The notes under the pieces are model-generated. The model made no database searches. It saw nothing but the letters and a program-made list of their open reading frames with translations, and was not told the DNA's origin. Shown one piece after another: positions 1-6,105 of a DNA stretch of 64,000 bases; position 1 is the stretch's first letter; every line of letters begins with the position of its first letter. The DNA comes from Lentzea xinjiangensis. GTDB taxonomy: Bacteria; Actinomycetota; Actinomycetes; Mycobacteriales; Pseudonocardiaceae. The DNA lies in the NCBI RefSeq assembly GCF_900110955.1, contig NZ_FOFR01000006.1, positions 290,545 to 354,544 on the forward strand. Reading direction: 5' to 3'. The position numbers and the translations under genes were made by a program.

Positions 1-219
1 TGGACGGTGTCGATCGAGACCGATCCCGCCGAGCCGCCCATCGTCCTCGCCCGCTCGACGGGGGACGTCGTGCCCGCGCCGGAAGCGGTGGCACGTCTCG
101 TGGCCGACTCCATGACGCACCGGGGCGTGCGGGAGTTCCCGGCGGCCGGGGTGCAGCTCATGGGGTGGTCGGACCTCGCCGAGTGCATGGAACGCCACGC
201 ACCCCAGACGGACGACTGA
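1..219 (+). CDS. hypothetical protein, probably 5'-truncated by the window edge
   Basis: The reading frame is open from the first base to a TGA at 217-219, so the gene may begin outside the window; a GTG at position 7 would give a 70-residue product. The visible protein is soluble, with no signal peptide or membrane segment, and ends in an acidic tail. Third codon positions are almost all G or C, as in the neighbouring genes, which is the main evidence that it is coding. I do not recognise the family. It converges on the cold shock gene across a short hairpin. Confidence 0.4.
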   Translation, partial: WTVSIETDPAEPPIVLARSTGDVVPAPEAVARLVADSMTHRGVREFPAAGVQLMGWSDLAECMERHAPQTDD

Positions 220-229
220 TCGTGCCGGA

Positions 230-257
230 GGGCGGGCCACCGCGTGGTGTCCCGCCC
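230..257. terminator. hairpin between convergent genes
   Basis: GGGCGGG (230-236) pairs with CCCGCCC (251-257). The stem continues inward as CACC/GGTG after one C-T mismatch, and the loop is GCGT. It lies between the stop of the first gene and the stop of the cold shock gene, so it could end transcripts from both sides. There is no U tract, which is usual for actinomycete terminators. Confidence 0.55.
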
Positions 258-267
258 CCTTCCGGCG

Positions 268-471
268 TCAGAGAACGCGGACGCTTACGGCCTGCGGCCC
301 CTTGGCGCCGGCGCCGACCTCGAACTCCACGGCCTGGTTGTCCGGGATGCCCTGGTGGTCGTAGTCCTGGACCTCGGAGTGGTGCACGAAGAGGTCCGGG
401 CCGCCGCCCTCAGGGGCGATGAAGCCGAATCCCTTGGTGCCGTTGAACCACTTGACGGTTCCCTGGGTCAT
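268..471 (-). CDS. cold shock protein (CspA family)
   Basis: A 67-residue single cold-shock domain, the normal size for a bacterial Csp. The RNP1 motif KGFGFI is at residues 13-18 and RNP2 LFVHHS at 27-32, with the starting segment GTVKWFN typical of the family. Such proteins bind single-stranded RNA and DNA in the cytoplasm and act as RNA chaperones. The ATG at 471 overlaps the TGA of the upstream small gene in an ATGA arrangement, so the two are probably translationally coupled. In actinomycetes csp copies are often constitutive or stress-linked; whether this one responds to cold cannot be read from the sequence. Confidence 0.95.
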   Translation of the reverse strand: MTQGTVKWFNGTKGFGFIAPEGGGPDLFVHHSEVQDYDHQGIPDNQAVEFEVGAGAKGPQAVSVRVL

Positions 472-752
472 CGAAGAGCTCCTTCGGTCGACCGGAACAC
501 GCCGAGCGCCTCCGGGGAGGCCGGGTCCGCGGACAGGTCGTGCGGCAGGCGCGGTTCACCACTCGGCGCGAGGTCCGACAGGCCCAGCATCAGCAGCAGG
601 TCCCGGCAGTCGTCCGCGTCGCGGGAGTGCTCCGCGACCCTGCGCGCCGCGTGGCGCTGCTGGACGGCTTCCGCCTTTCCCGCGGCGATGCGGGCTTCGG
701 CGAAGCAGGTGGCGGCGCCCTTGGCCTTGGCCTGCGGTGTGGTCGGCATCAT
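468..752 (-). CDS. small hypothetical protein upstream of and coupled to csp
   Basis: The ATG at 752 (second ATG at 749) opens a 94-residue protein ending four bases inside the cold shock gene (ATGA overlap). The N-terminal two thirds is rich in Ala, Arg, Lys and Glu and should be largely helical; the last 30 residues are Pro/Asp-rich. There are no membrane segments and no recognised motif. The long frame that continues upstream of 752 has no plausible start and looks non-coding. The exact overlap with csp is the best evidence that this is a real gene. No function can be proposed beyond co-expression with the RNA chaperone. Confidence 0.55.
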   Translation of the reverse strand: MMPTTPQAKAKGAATCFAEARIAAGKAEAVQQRHAARRVAEHSRDADDCRDLLLMLGLSDLAPSGEPRLPHDLSADPASPEALGVFRSTEGALR

Positions 753-1362
753 GCGTGCACCAGCCTTGCTGAGAGCCACGTCCCGGTGACCTCGGCCCGG
801 CGGGGCGGCGGCGGCAGGTGGAGACCGCTCGGCGTGCCGTGGGCTGAGAAGATCCGGAGGAGCGGGGAGGAGTGAGGGCGATCCGGCGGCAAGCCGGTGC
901 TCCAATCTCCGGCCGGAGGAGAAAGCACCGGACCGGACTGGAAGGGGGCCGTGGCGGCTGGGTGCCGGCAACTGGAACCCCAACGAGCCCGACCCTACCC
1001 CACGGAACGCGGATCCACGGGAGAAGAGGGGTTTCGCCACGGCCGCGACATGGGCGGGTGGCACGTTCGGGTGAGGCACCCGAGCGCCCAGGGCTTCGGC
1101 GCCGCGAGTGCCGTCAGCGTGCTTCGGCCGTGTGCGCCACGGGGGAGTGAGCGGCGCTGCGCCCGCGCTCGGGAACGGCGCAGGGCGAGGTGGGCCGCCA
1201 TACCCGACCGGCGGCAGGGCCGAGACGCGGCGGACCGCTTCGGGCGAGAACCCGCGGTCGTCACGGCCGCCCGGTGGCCGGGAGCGGGCGTGACGTCGGA
1301 CGGCTCGTGCCGCCGGGGAAACAGGCTCCACATCGGACGGACGGCCCGGTGGAACCGGGGGT
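753..1362. other. 610-bp stretch with no convincing gene
   Basis: Several open frames cross this stretch in both directions, but their translations are Arg/Pro/Gly-rich shadow-type sequences without recognisable motifs, start sites or ribosome binding sites. It should hold the promoter of the 94-residue gene and csp and the 3' region of the 49-residue peptide gene. I found no strong hairpin, riboswitch or tRNA. Confidence 0.4.
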
Positions 1363-1512
1363 TCAGTGCTCCGAGGAGGGCCGCTGGGCCGGTACGGGTT
1401 CCTGGAAGAGGTTCGTCCAGGACGGCTGGTCGGCGTCGAGCGCGCTCGGCGTCGCGTGCGAGCTGTGCGTCTCGGGGTGGCTGAACAGCTGGTCGGGCGT
1501 GTGCAGGGTCAT
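1363..1512 (-). CDS. 49-residue peptide, unknown function
   Basis: The ATG at 1512 is preceded by a GGAAAG ribosome binding site six bases away and gives a 49-residue product ending in QRPSSEH. Nearly every codon ends in G or C, as expected for a translated gene here. The peptide is hydrophilic, with five His in the first half and a SWTNLFQEP segment; it has no Cys, no signal peptide and no membrane helix. A ribosomal peptide precursor is conceivable, but there is no maturation enzyme nearby, so this is speculation. Many small actinomycete proteins of this type remain uncharacterised. Confidence 0.55.
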   Translation of the reverse strand: MTLHTPDQLFSHPETHSSHATPSALDADQPSWTNLFQEPVPAQRPSSEH

Positions 1513-1718
1513 CGGGTGCTTTCCGTTCGGGAACAGGGCAGGTGGTGTGGTGCTCGTGGTTCTGGCTTGCTTCGCGTCCTGTGCGTGGCCGTGGCTGGGC
1601 GGTGCCGAGCCGGGCGACTGCGTGGCGCGTGGGTTCGGGGGTGCTGTGCGCATCCATCCCTGCCGCTGACGGTACACCTCATCGGGACCGCGTGCGCCGG
1701 AAAGGCCGTTTTCGCGTC

Positions 1719-1949
1719 TCAGCGGTTCGACGAGGGGAACTGCCCGTCCGCGCTGCCGAGGGCGATGAGGCCGGTGTACTGGTCCTGCCACGACCGCTCG
1801 GTGGCGAGCAGGTCGGCGAGGAGCTGGACCCACCGGGCGTCCACGGGCGGTGTCGCACCCGAGGCCAGGTGGCGCGCTGTCTCCTCGCGGGCTTTGAGCC
1901 ATTCGGACAACGTGGGTGCGAGCGCCGGGCCGCCCTGTTCATCGGTCAT
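1719..1949 (-). CDS. small hypothetical helical protein
   Basis: From the ATG at 1949 this is a 76-residue soluble protein with an amphipathic central helix (EWLKAREETARHLA, then LLADLLATERSWQDQY). A GTG thirty bases upstream is an alternative start. The ATG is favoured because a TACTGT -10 element lies six bases upstream with no Shine-Dalgarno sequence, the pattern of a leaderless transcript. No family is recognised. It is monocistronic and sits downstream of the STAS gene on the same strand. Confidence 0.55.
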   Translation of the reverse strand: MTDEQGGPALAPTLSEWLKAREETARHLASGATPPVDARWVQLLADLLATERSWQDQYTGLIALGSADGQFPSSNR

Positions 1950-1955
1950 GGGGTG

Positions 1956-1961
1956 ACAGTA
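1956..1961 (-). promoter_or_regulatory. -10 element of a leaderless promoter
   Basis: On the minus strand TACTGT (consensus TANNNT) is followed by six bases and then the ATG at 1949. This places the transcription start at or next to the start codon. There is no clear -35. Confidence 0.45.
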
Positions 1962-2056
1962 CTGCGCCTTCGCGGGCACGTCCTCGCCAGCGCACCGGTC
2001 CGTCTACTGTGGACCGACGTGGCCGGGCGCCGGTGGGAGGAGGTGCGTTCGGGGTC

Positions 2057-2428
2057 CTAGTCGTTGCGGCGCAACGAGTCGACGGCTTCCGGCACGCTGC
2101 CGAACATCGGCAGCGCCTCGTCCAGGCCGCTGAGCTCCAGGGTGCGCAAGGCCGCGCGGCCGCTGGCCACGACGCCGAGCGGGACGCCTTCCCGCGCCGC
2201 GGTCCGCTGGACCTCGACCAGCATCGACAGGCCCGACGAGCCGAGGAACTCCAGCGCGAGGTCGACGACCAGCCCCCTGGGCAGTGACCGCAGTTGCGCT
2301 TCGAGCGCGGCACGCATCTGGTCGGTGTTCGCCAGGTCGACCTCGCCGGTCATCGTGACCACGACGACGCCGCCGTCGACGAGGACCTCCGTCCGCGCGA
2401 GCTCGGGGCGTTGCACGCCGTCGCCCAT
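2057..2428 (-). CDS. STAS-domain anti-sigma factor antagonist
   Basis: A 123-residue protein consisting of one STAS domain. The core segments are VVVTMTGEVDLANTD, LVVDLALEFLGSSGLSML and a C-terminal FGSVPEAVDSL. The FLGSSGLS loop carries the serine normally phosphorylated by a cognate anti-sigma kinase. Unphosphorylated antagonists of this family bind the anti-sigma factor and so release a sigma factor. No kinase or sigma gene lies beside it, so its partner is encoded elsewhere. Translation probably starts at the ATG at 2428 behind an AAGGAG site. The length matches SpoIIAA/RsbV/BldG-type proteins. Confidence 0.85.
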   Translation of the reverse strand: MGDGVQRPELARTEVLVDGGVVVVTMTGEVDLANTDQMRAALEAQLRSLPRGLVVDLALEFLGSSGLSMLVEVQRTAAREGVPLGVVASGRAALRTLELSGLDEALPMFGSVPEAVDSLRRND

Positions 2429-2543
2429 CGTCGGCCACTCCTTCCACCCACGCTGCTGGAGGTGTTCCTCCCGGCATGATCACCGGAAGCCGGGTGAACG
2501 CTACGGCGGTTGCGCGGCAACCTCAACTCGGTCCCGCCCGCTG

Positions 2544-3047
2544 TCAGCCGGTCCGGCCGCGGCGGGCGCGCGGCTTGGCCGAGCGCGGGGGAGCGGCGCG
2601 CATGTGGTCGCGAACGCGGCCGAGGACGTCGTTGAGGGTGGTGAGGTCGCGCTGCTGGAGCGGTTCGAACAGCAGGCGCCGGACGACGTCGACGTGACCG
2701 GGCAGCACCTGCGCGACGAGGGCGCGGCCGGCGTCGGTCAGGGTGACGATGACGCTGCGTTCGTCGTCCGGGGCGGGTGACCGGGTGATGAGGCCGCGCT
2801 TCTCCAGCAGCCCGGCCTGGTACGTGATGCCGCTGCGGCTGTAGACGACGCCGTCGGCGAGGTCGGTCATGCGCAGCTTGCCGTCCTTGGCGTCGCTCAG
2901 GCGGGCGAGGATCTGGAACTGCACGTAGCTCAGGTCGCCGTCGGCACGCAGGTGTTCGTCGACGGTGTGCTGGAGCAGGCTGCTGACCTCCATCAGGGCG
3001 AAGTACGCGCCAAGCTGGTCTGCGTCCAGTGGTGTTCCGTGGCTCAC
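2544..3047 (-). CDS. MarR family transcriptional regulator
   Basis: A 167-residue winged-helix protein. An N-terminal dimerisation helix (YFALMEVSSLLQHTVDEHL) leads into the DNA-binding region LSYVQFQILARLSDAKDGKLRMTDLADGVVYSRSGITY, then the wing with ITRSPAPDDERSVIVTLTDAGR, which is diagnostic of MarR. Such proteins repress nearby genes and themselves until a small molecule binds. The GTG start at 3047 lies directly behind a -10-like TAGAGT, suggesting leaderless translation. A perfect palindrome overlaps that promoter (3063-3078), consistent with autorepression. A target could be the membrane protein gene just upstream on the same strand. Confidence 0.88.
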   Translation of the reverse strand: MSHGTPLDADQLGAYFALMEVSSLLQHTVDEHLRADGDLSYVQFQILARLSDAKDGKLRMTDLADGVVYSRSGITYQAGLLEKRGLITRSPAPDDERSVIVTLTDAGRALVAQVLPGHVDVVRRLLFEPLQQRDLTTLNDVLGRVRDHMRAAPPRSAKPRARRGRTG

Positions 3048-3053
3048 CCCCTC

Positions 3054-3078
3054 ACTCTACTTGCTTCGGATTCGAAGC
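3054..3078 (-). promoter_or_regulatory. marR promoter with overlapping palindromic operator
   Basis: TAGAGT (minus strand, 3054-3059) is a -10 candidate five bases before the GTG start. Three bases further upstream is the perfect inverted repeat GCTTCG-N4-CGAAGC at 3063-3078, in the -10/-35 spacer where a repressor would block polymerase. Binding by the adjacent MarR protein is inferred. Confidence 0.5.
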
Positions 3079-3156
3079 GTGCTGTGGTCGAACCCCGCCG
3101 GCTCTGGCGTCGCCTGACCGCACCGCGTCACGGCGGTCATCCTCGCGGACGGGGGC

Positions 3157-3783
3157 TCATCCGGTGCTCACGGGCGTCTGCTCCCGCCGGCTCTTCTCCC
3201 GCCGAGTTTTCTCCCTGTGGGCAGGCGGGGCGAAGACGCGCTGGACGATGAAGTACTCGGCGACGAGCACGTTGCCGAGCAGGGACAGCCACGCGCTCAC
3301 GGTGTAGACCTCCCGGTACTCCAGCCAGGTGTCCGAGTCCACCAACGCGAGGAGCGGTAGCTGGTAGAGCCTCAGCGTCACCGCGGCGAACGTGAGCGCG
3401 TAGTTGCGGATCATCCAGACCCGGTGCAGCCGCACCTCGCCCCGCCGGATCGCGCGGTAGCCCTTCGCGGCGGTGTAGAGCCACGCCACGATCAGCACGA
3501 AGAACGCGACCTGCAGCGCCAACCCGCTCTTGGTGACCGCGGACGAGTAGACGGCGGCGAGCGCGGCGACGACGACGGAGATCAGGTAGACCTGGCCCGT
3601 CACCCGGTGCAACCGGGGATGGCGCCGCCTTGACCGGGCTGCTGTCGGCGAGCGGCGCGTTGCCCGCGGCTCGCGTGGTCCGGTGAGGTCCACCGCCGGG
3701 CGAAGGAGCTGGAGCGCGGCAACTGGGGCCGAGGCGGTGGGGACCGCGGTGGCCGGGATCACGGCCACGGCCACGGTAATCAC
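3157..3783 (-). CDS. DUF2306-like membrane protein, N-terminus atypical
   Basis: From about residue 55 the protein reads like a DUF2306 membrane protein: RRHPRLHRVTGQVYLISVVVAALAAV, a second hydrophobic helix (VAFFVLIVAWLYTA) and RLHRVWMIRNYALTFAAVTLRLYQ, a motif with conserved His and Arg. A further helix (SLLGNVLVAEYFIV) and an Arg/Lys-rich tail follow. The first 54 residues do not resemble the expected leading membrane helices, so the gene is either 5'-truncated or the start region is altered. Family members are multi-pass inner-membrane proteins of unknown activity. It lies upstream of the MarR gene on the same strand. Confidence 0.6.
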   Translation of the reverse strand: MITVAVAVIPATAVPTASAPVAALQLLRPAVDLTGPREPRATRRSPTAARSRRRHPRLHRVTGQVYLISVVVAALAAVYSSAVTKSGLALQVAFFVLIVAWLYTAAKGYRAIRRGEVRLHRVWMIRNYALTFAAVTLRLYQLPLLALVDSDTWLEYREVYTVSAWLSLLGNVLVAEYFIVQRVFAPPAHREKTRREKSRREQTPVSTG

Positions 3784-3852
3784 GACCCTCCCGTGACGGC
3801 CTGGCCATCACGGGACGGGGAGGACCGTGCGCCCGCCCGCGTCCGCGCACGC

Positions 3853-5217
3853 TCAGGGGCAAGGGGAGAACAGCTTGCGCGTACCGGGACCGTCGTAGGC
3901 GGCGCGGTCGGTGAACCGGCAGCCTAAGGCGGGCGCGGCGACCGCGCCGCGGTCACCCACCACGTCACCCGCGGGCTTCGCTCCGCCGCCGGCCCACGTC
4001 ACGAGGTCGGACCACGCCGCACCGGCTTCCGCCGGCGAGAACTCGCAGTGGTCCACCGTGCGGATCGCCCGCTGCACCAACCACCTCGACTGGCCGTTGC
4101 GGGCGACGTCGGCCCGGTAGTCCTGTTCCATCGAGAACGGGACGAAGAGGTCGCCCAGGCCGTGCAGGGAGAGCACCGGCACCCGCGGCTTGCCCGCGAT
4201 CCTCGGCACCTCGGTGAGCGCGGGGGACAGGCGCGACCGCCAGTCGCGCGGCGCCACCCGCTGCACCTCGCGGTCGAGGTCGACCGGGGAGTCCGGCCGG
4301 TAGCGGGTGCCGAGGTTCGTCGCCAGCCGGCCGGGGTCGCGGGCGAGCGGGGCGTCCTCGTCGGGCGGCGTGGCGAGGCCGAACAGGAAGTCCTTCCAGA
4401 ACGCGAAAGCGGGCGCGTCGCCGGGCCGCGGTCCGCCGCTGCGTTCGACGACGGTCGCGCGGAACTGGGCGCCGCGGTCGGTGACGGTGTCCGGGCCGCC
4501 GGGAACGAGAGTGCTCAGGCCGAGCTCCCGCTGGATGCGCGGCACCACCGCCGTGAGGTAGTCGGCCGGCACCGGGTAGGCGCGGATCCCGGCGAGCGCC
4601 TGCGCTGTCGCCTGGTAGTCGAGGAAGAAGTCGAACAGCTCGTGGTCGCCGAGCACGCCGCACATCGGCAGCGCGCCGTCGTAGAAGCCGGGGAACTGCT
4701 CCAGCGAACGGCCGATGACGTGCCCGCCCATCGACACCCCCGCGATGAGGACCTGCTTCGGCCGGGCGACCAGCGTGCCGAAGTGCTTCGCCAGGTCGTG
4801 CGTCGCCAGGACGCCGGCGCGGACGTCGTAGCCGTTGGCGTAGTACGAGGACGCGGCCCAGGCGTACCCCTGGCCGAGCATCCTCGCGCGTAGGCCGTAG
4901 CCCGGCGGGTCCACGGTGAGCACGGTGCCGGTACCGCGGTAGCCGTGGGCCCACATGGCCAGCCGGCCGTTCCACTTCGCGGGCACCTCGACGATGTACG
5001 CCGAGTGCCGGTGGACGCCCTGCAACACCCTCGTCGGCTGCCCGTCGACGACCTGCGGCGGCAACGGCGGGTTGTTGATGGTGTAGCCGGGCAACGGCTG
5101 GTCGCCGGGCACACCGCGGGCGGTGCCCGGCGGGGCGTGCAGCGGTTCCGCCGACGCGGGCGCACCGCCGGCGAAGAGCACGAGCCCCAGCAACGACACC
5201 ACGAGCCGTGTTCGCAT
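3853..5217 (-). CDS. secreted alpha/beta hydrolase
   Basis: A 454-residue precursor with a Sec signal peptide (MRTRLVVSLLGLVLFAGGA, cleavage near ASA-EP). The mature part shows MWAHGYRGTG (oxyanion region), the nucleophile elbow GVSMGG, a cap region with a Cys (PMCGVLGDHELFDFF), and late motifs PVLSLHGLGDLFVPF (acid) and VDHCEFSP (His). This is an intact Ser-Asp-His serine hydrolase plan. It resembles uncharacterised secreted esterase/amidase-type proteins; the substrate cannot be told from the sequence. It is transcribed alone, away from the five-gene cluster that starts at 5493, with a 275-bp divergent intergenic region. Confidence 0.75.
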   Translation of the reverse strand: MRTRLVVSLLGLVLFAGGAPASAEPLHAPPGTARGVPGDQPLPGYTINNPPLPPQVVDGQPTRVLQGVHRHSAYIVEVPAKWNGRLAMWAHGYRGTGTVLTVDPPGYGLRARMLGQGYAWAASSYYANGYDVRAGVLATHDLAKHFGTLVARPKQVLIAGVSMGGHVIGRSLEQFPGFYDGALPMCGVLGDHELFDFFLDYQATAQALAGIRAYPVPADYLTAVVPRIQRELGLSTLVPGGPDTVTDRGAQFRATVVERSGGPRPGDAPAFAFWKDFLFGLATPPDEDAPLARDPGRLATNLGTRYRPDSPVDLDREVQRVAPRDWRSRLSPALTEVPRIAGKPRVPVLSLHGLGDLFVPFSMEQDYRADVARNGQSRWLVQRAIRTVDHCEFSPAEAGAAWSDLVTWAGGGAKPAGDVVGDRGAVAAPALGCRFTDRAAYDGPGTRKLFSPCP

Positions 5218-5492
5218 GCCACAACCTCCATCGGCTTCCCGCGTCGGCTCATTGCACCCGGCGGAGCCGCCCCGGTCACCCCCTCAACGGCCGAATGAGG
5301 TCTCGCCGGCGGTGGGCTGTGCGTGACGACCGGCCACTCGGAGCAATCGTGAATAGGCCGAATGCATGAATGTCGGTGGAATTCGTATCAGGGGCACCTG
5401 CGGCGCGGATCAGGTGGCTGACACAGCGAGCGGCGAAGTCACCGTCCGTGCTCGACCGGACAGCCCTCGCAGTCGGAAGGTGAGTGAACGCG

Positions 5493-6101
5493 ATGGCACT
5501 CGACGATGGCGACGCCCTCTGGTACTGGAACGGCAACGTCTCCCGCACGAAGAACATCCCGCAGGCCGAGTGGTTCGGGACCAGTGCGCCGCACGACTAC
5601 GACGATCACGGCTGGGAGATCTCCAACTTCGTGGTGTACGCGGGGGAGGTCGCGGAAGGACAGCCGCACATGAAAGGCGGCAAAGGCAGCTTCTCCTGGC
5701 TCAACAACAACCCCGGCAACATCACCGCCGGTGGGCCGGCGTACGGGGCCTTTCCCGGCAAGGTGAACTGGCACAACTTCCTGATCTTCCCGTCCTGGGA
5801 CCTCGGGTACGACGCGATCCGGCAGCTCCTGCGCGGGCCCGGTTACGCGCACCTGTCGATCCTCGCGGCGTTCCAGCGGTACGCGCCAGCCTCCGACGGC
5901 AACGACCCGGTGAGGTACGCCAACAAGGTCGCCGCGGCGGTCGGGCGGGACGTCCACACGATCGTCGGCGACCTCACCGACGACGAGATGGTGGAGATGC
6001 AGAACGCGATCACCGACATGGAGGGCGCGGTCGCCGGGTGGACGTACCTGCGAGACGATCCCGCGCTGCCGCAAGCCGTTCGCGACGCGATCTGGTCGTA
6101 G
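5493..6101 (+). CDS. NNPGNI-motif protein, possible peptidoglycan-acting domain
   Basis: A 202-residue protein without signal peptide or membrane segment. The centre reads SWLNNNPGNITAGG, then FPSWDLGYDAIRQLL, ILAAFQRYAPASDGNDP and YANKVAAAVG. This motif series is seen in small, often phage-tail or injection-system-associated domains thought to be lysozyme-like. The N-terminal 60 residues are Trp/Tyr-rich and not recognised. The ATG at 5493 is chosen because GGTGA nine bases upstream fits the 16S tail; a GTG at 5484 is the alternative. It is the first gene of the five-gene cluster, with only four bases before the next start. Catalytic activity is inferred, not shown. Confidence 0.6.
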   Translation: MALDDGDALWYWNGNVSRTKNIPQAEWFGTSAPHDYDDHGWEISNFVVYAGEVAEGQPHMKGGKGSFSWLNNNPGNITAGGPAYGAFPGKVNWHNFLIFPSWDLGYDAIRQLLRGPGYAHLSILAAFQRYAPASDGNDPVRYANKVAAAVGRDVHTIVGDLTDDEMVEMQNAITDMEGAVAGWTYLRDDPALPQAVRDAIWS

Positions 6102-6105
6102 CGCC

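Noticed and set aside
753..1362. A riboswitch in the 610-bp gap upstream of the csp pair
   Set aside because: Only generic GC-rich folding potential; no conserved core of a class I know could be recognised.
5289..5364. Direct repeat GGCCGAATG (5289 and 5356) as an operator of the five-gene cluster
   Set aside because: Only nine bases, two copies, no symmetry and no clear promoter nearby.
5493..6101. Prophage or contractile injection system suggested by the NNPGNI motif
   Set aside because: No tail, sheath, baseplate, capsid, integrase or AAA+ genes are present in the window; the neighbours are the beta-rich proteins and the protease.
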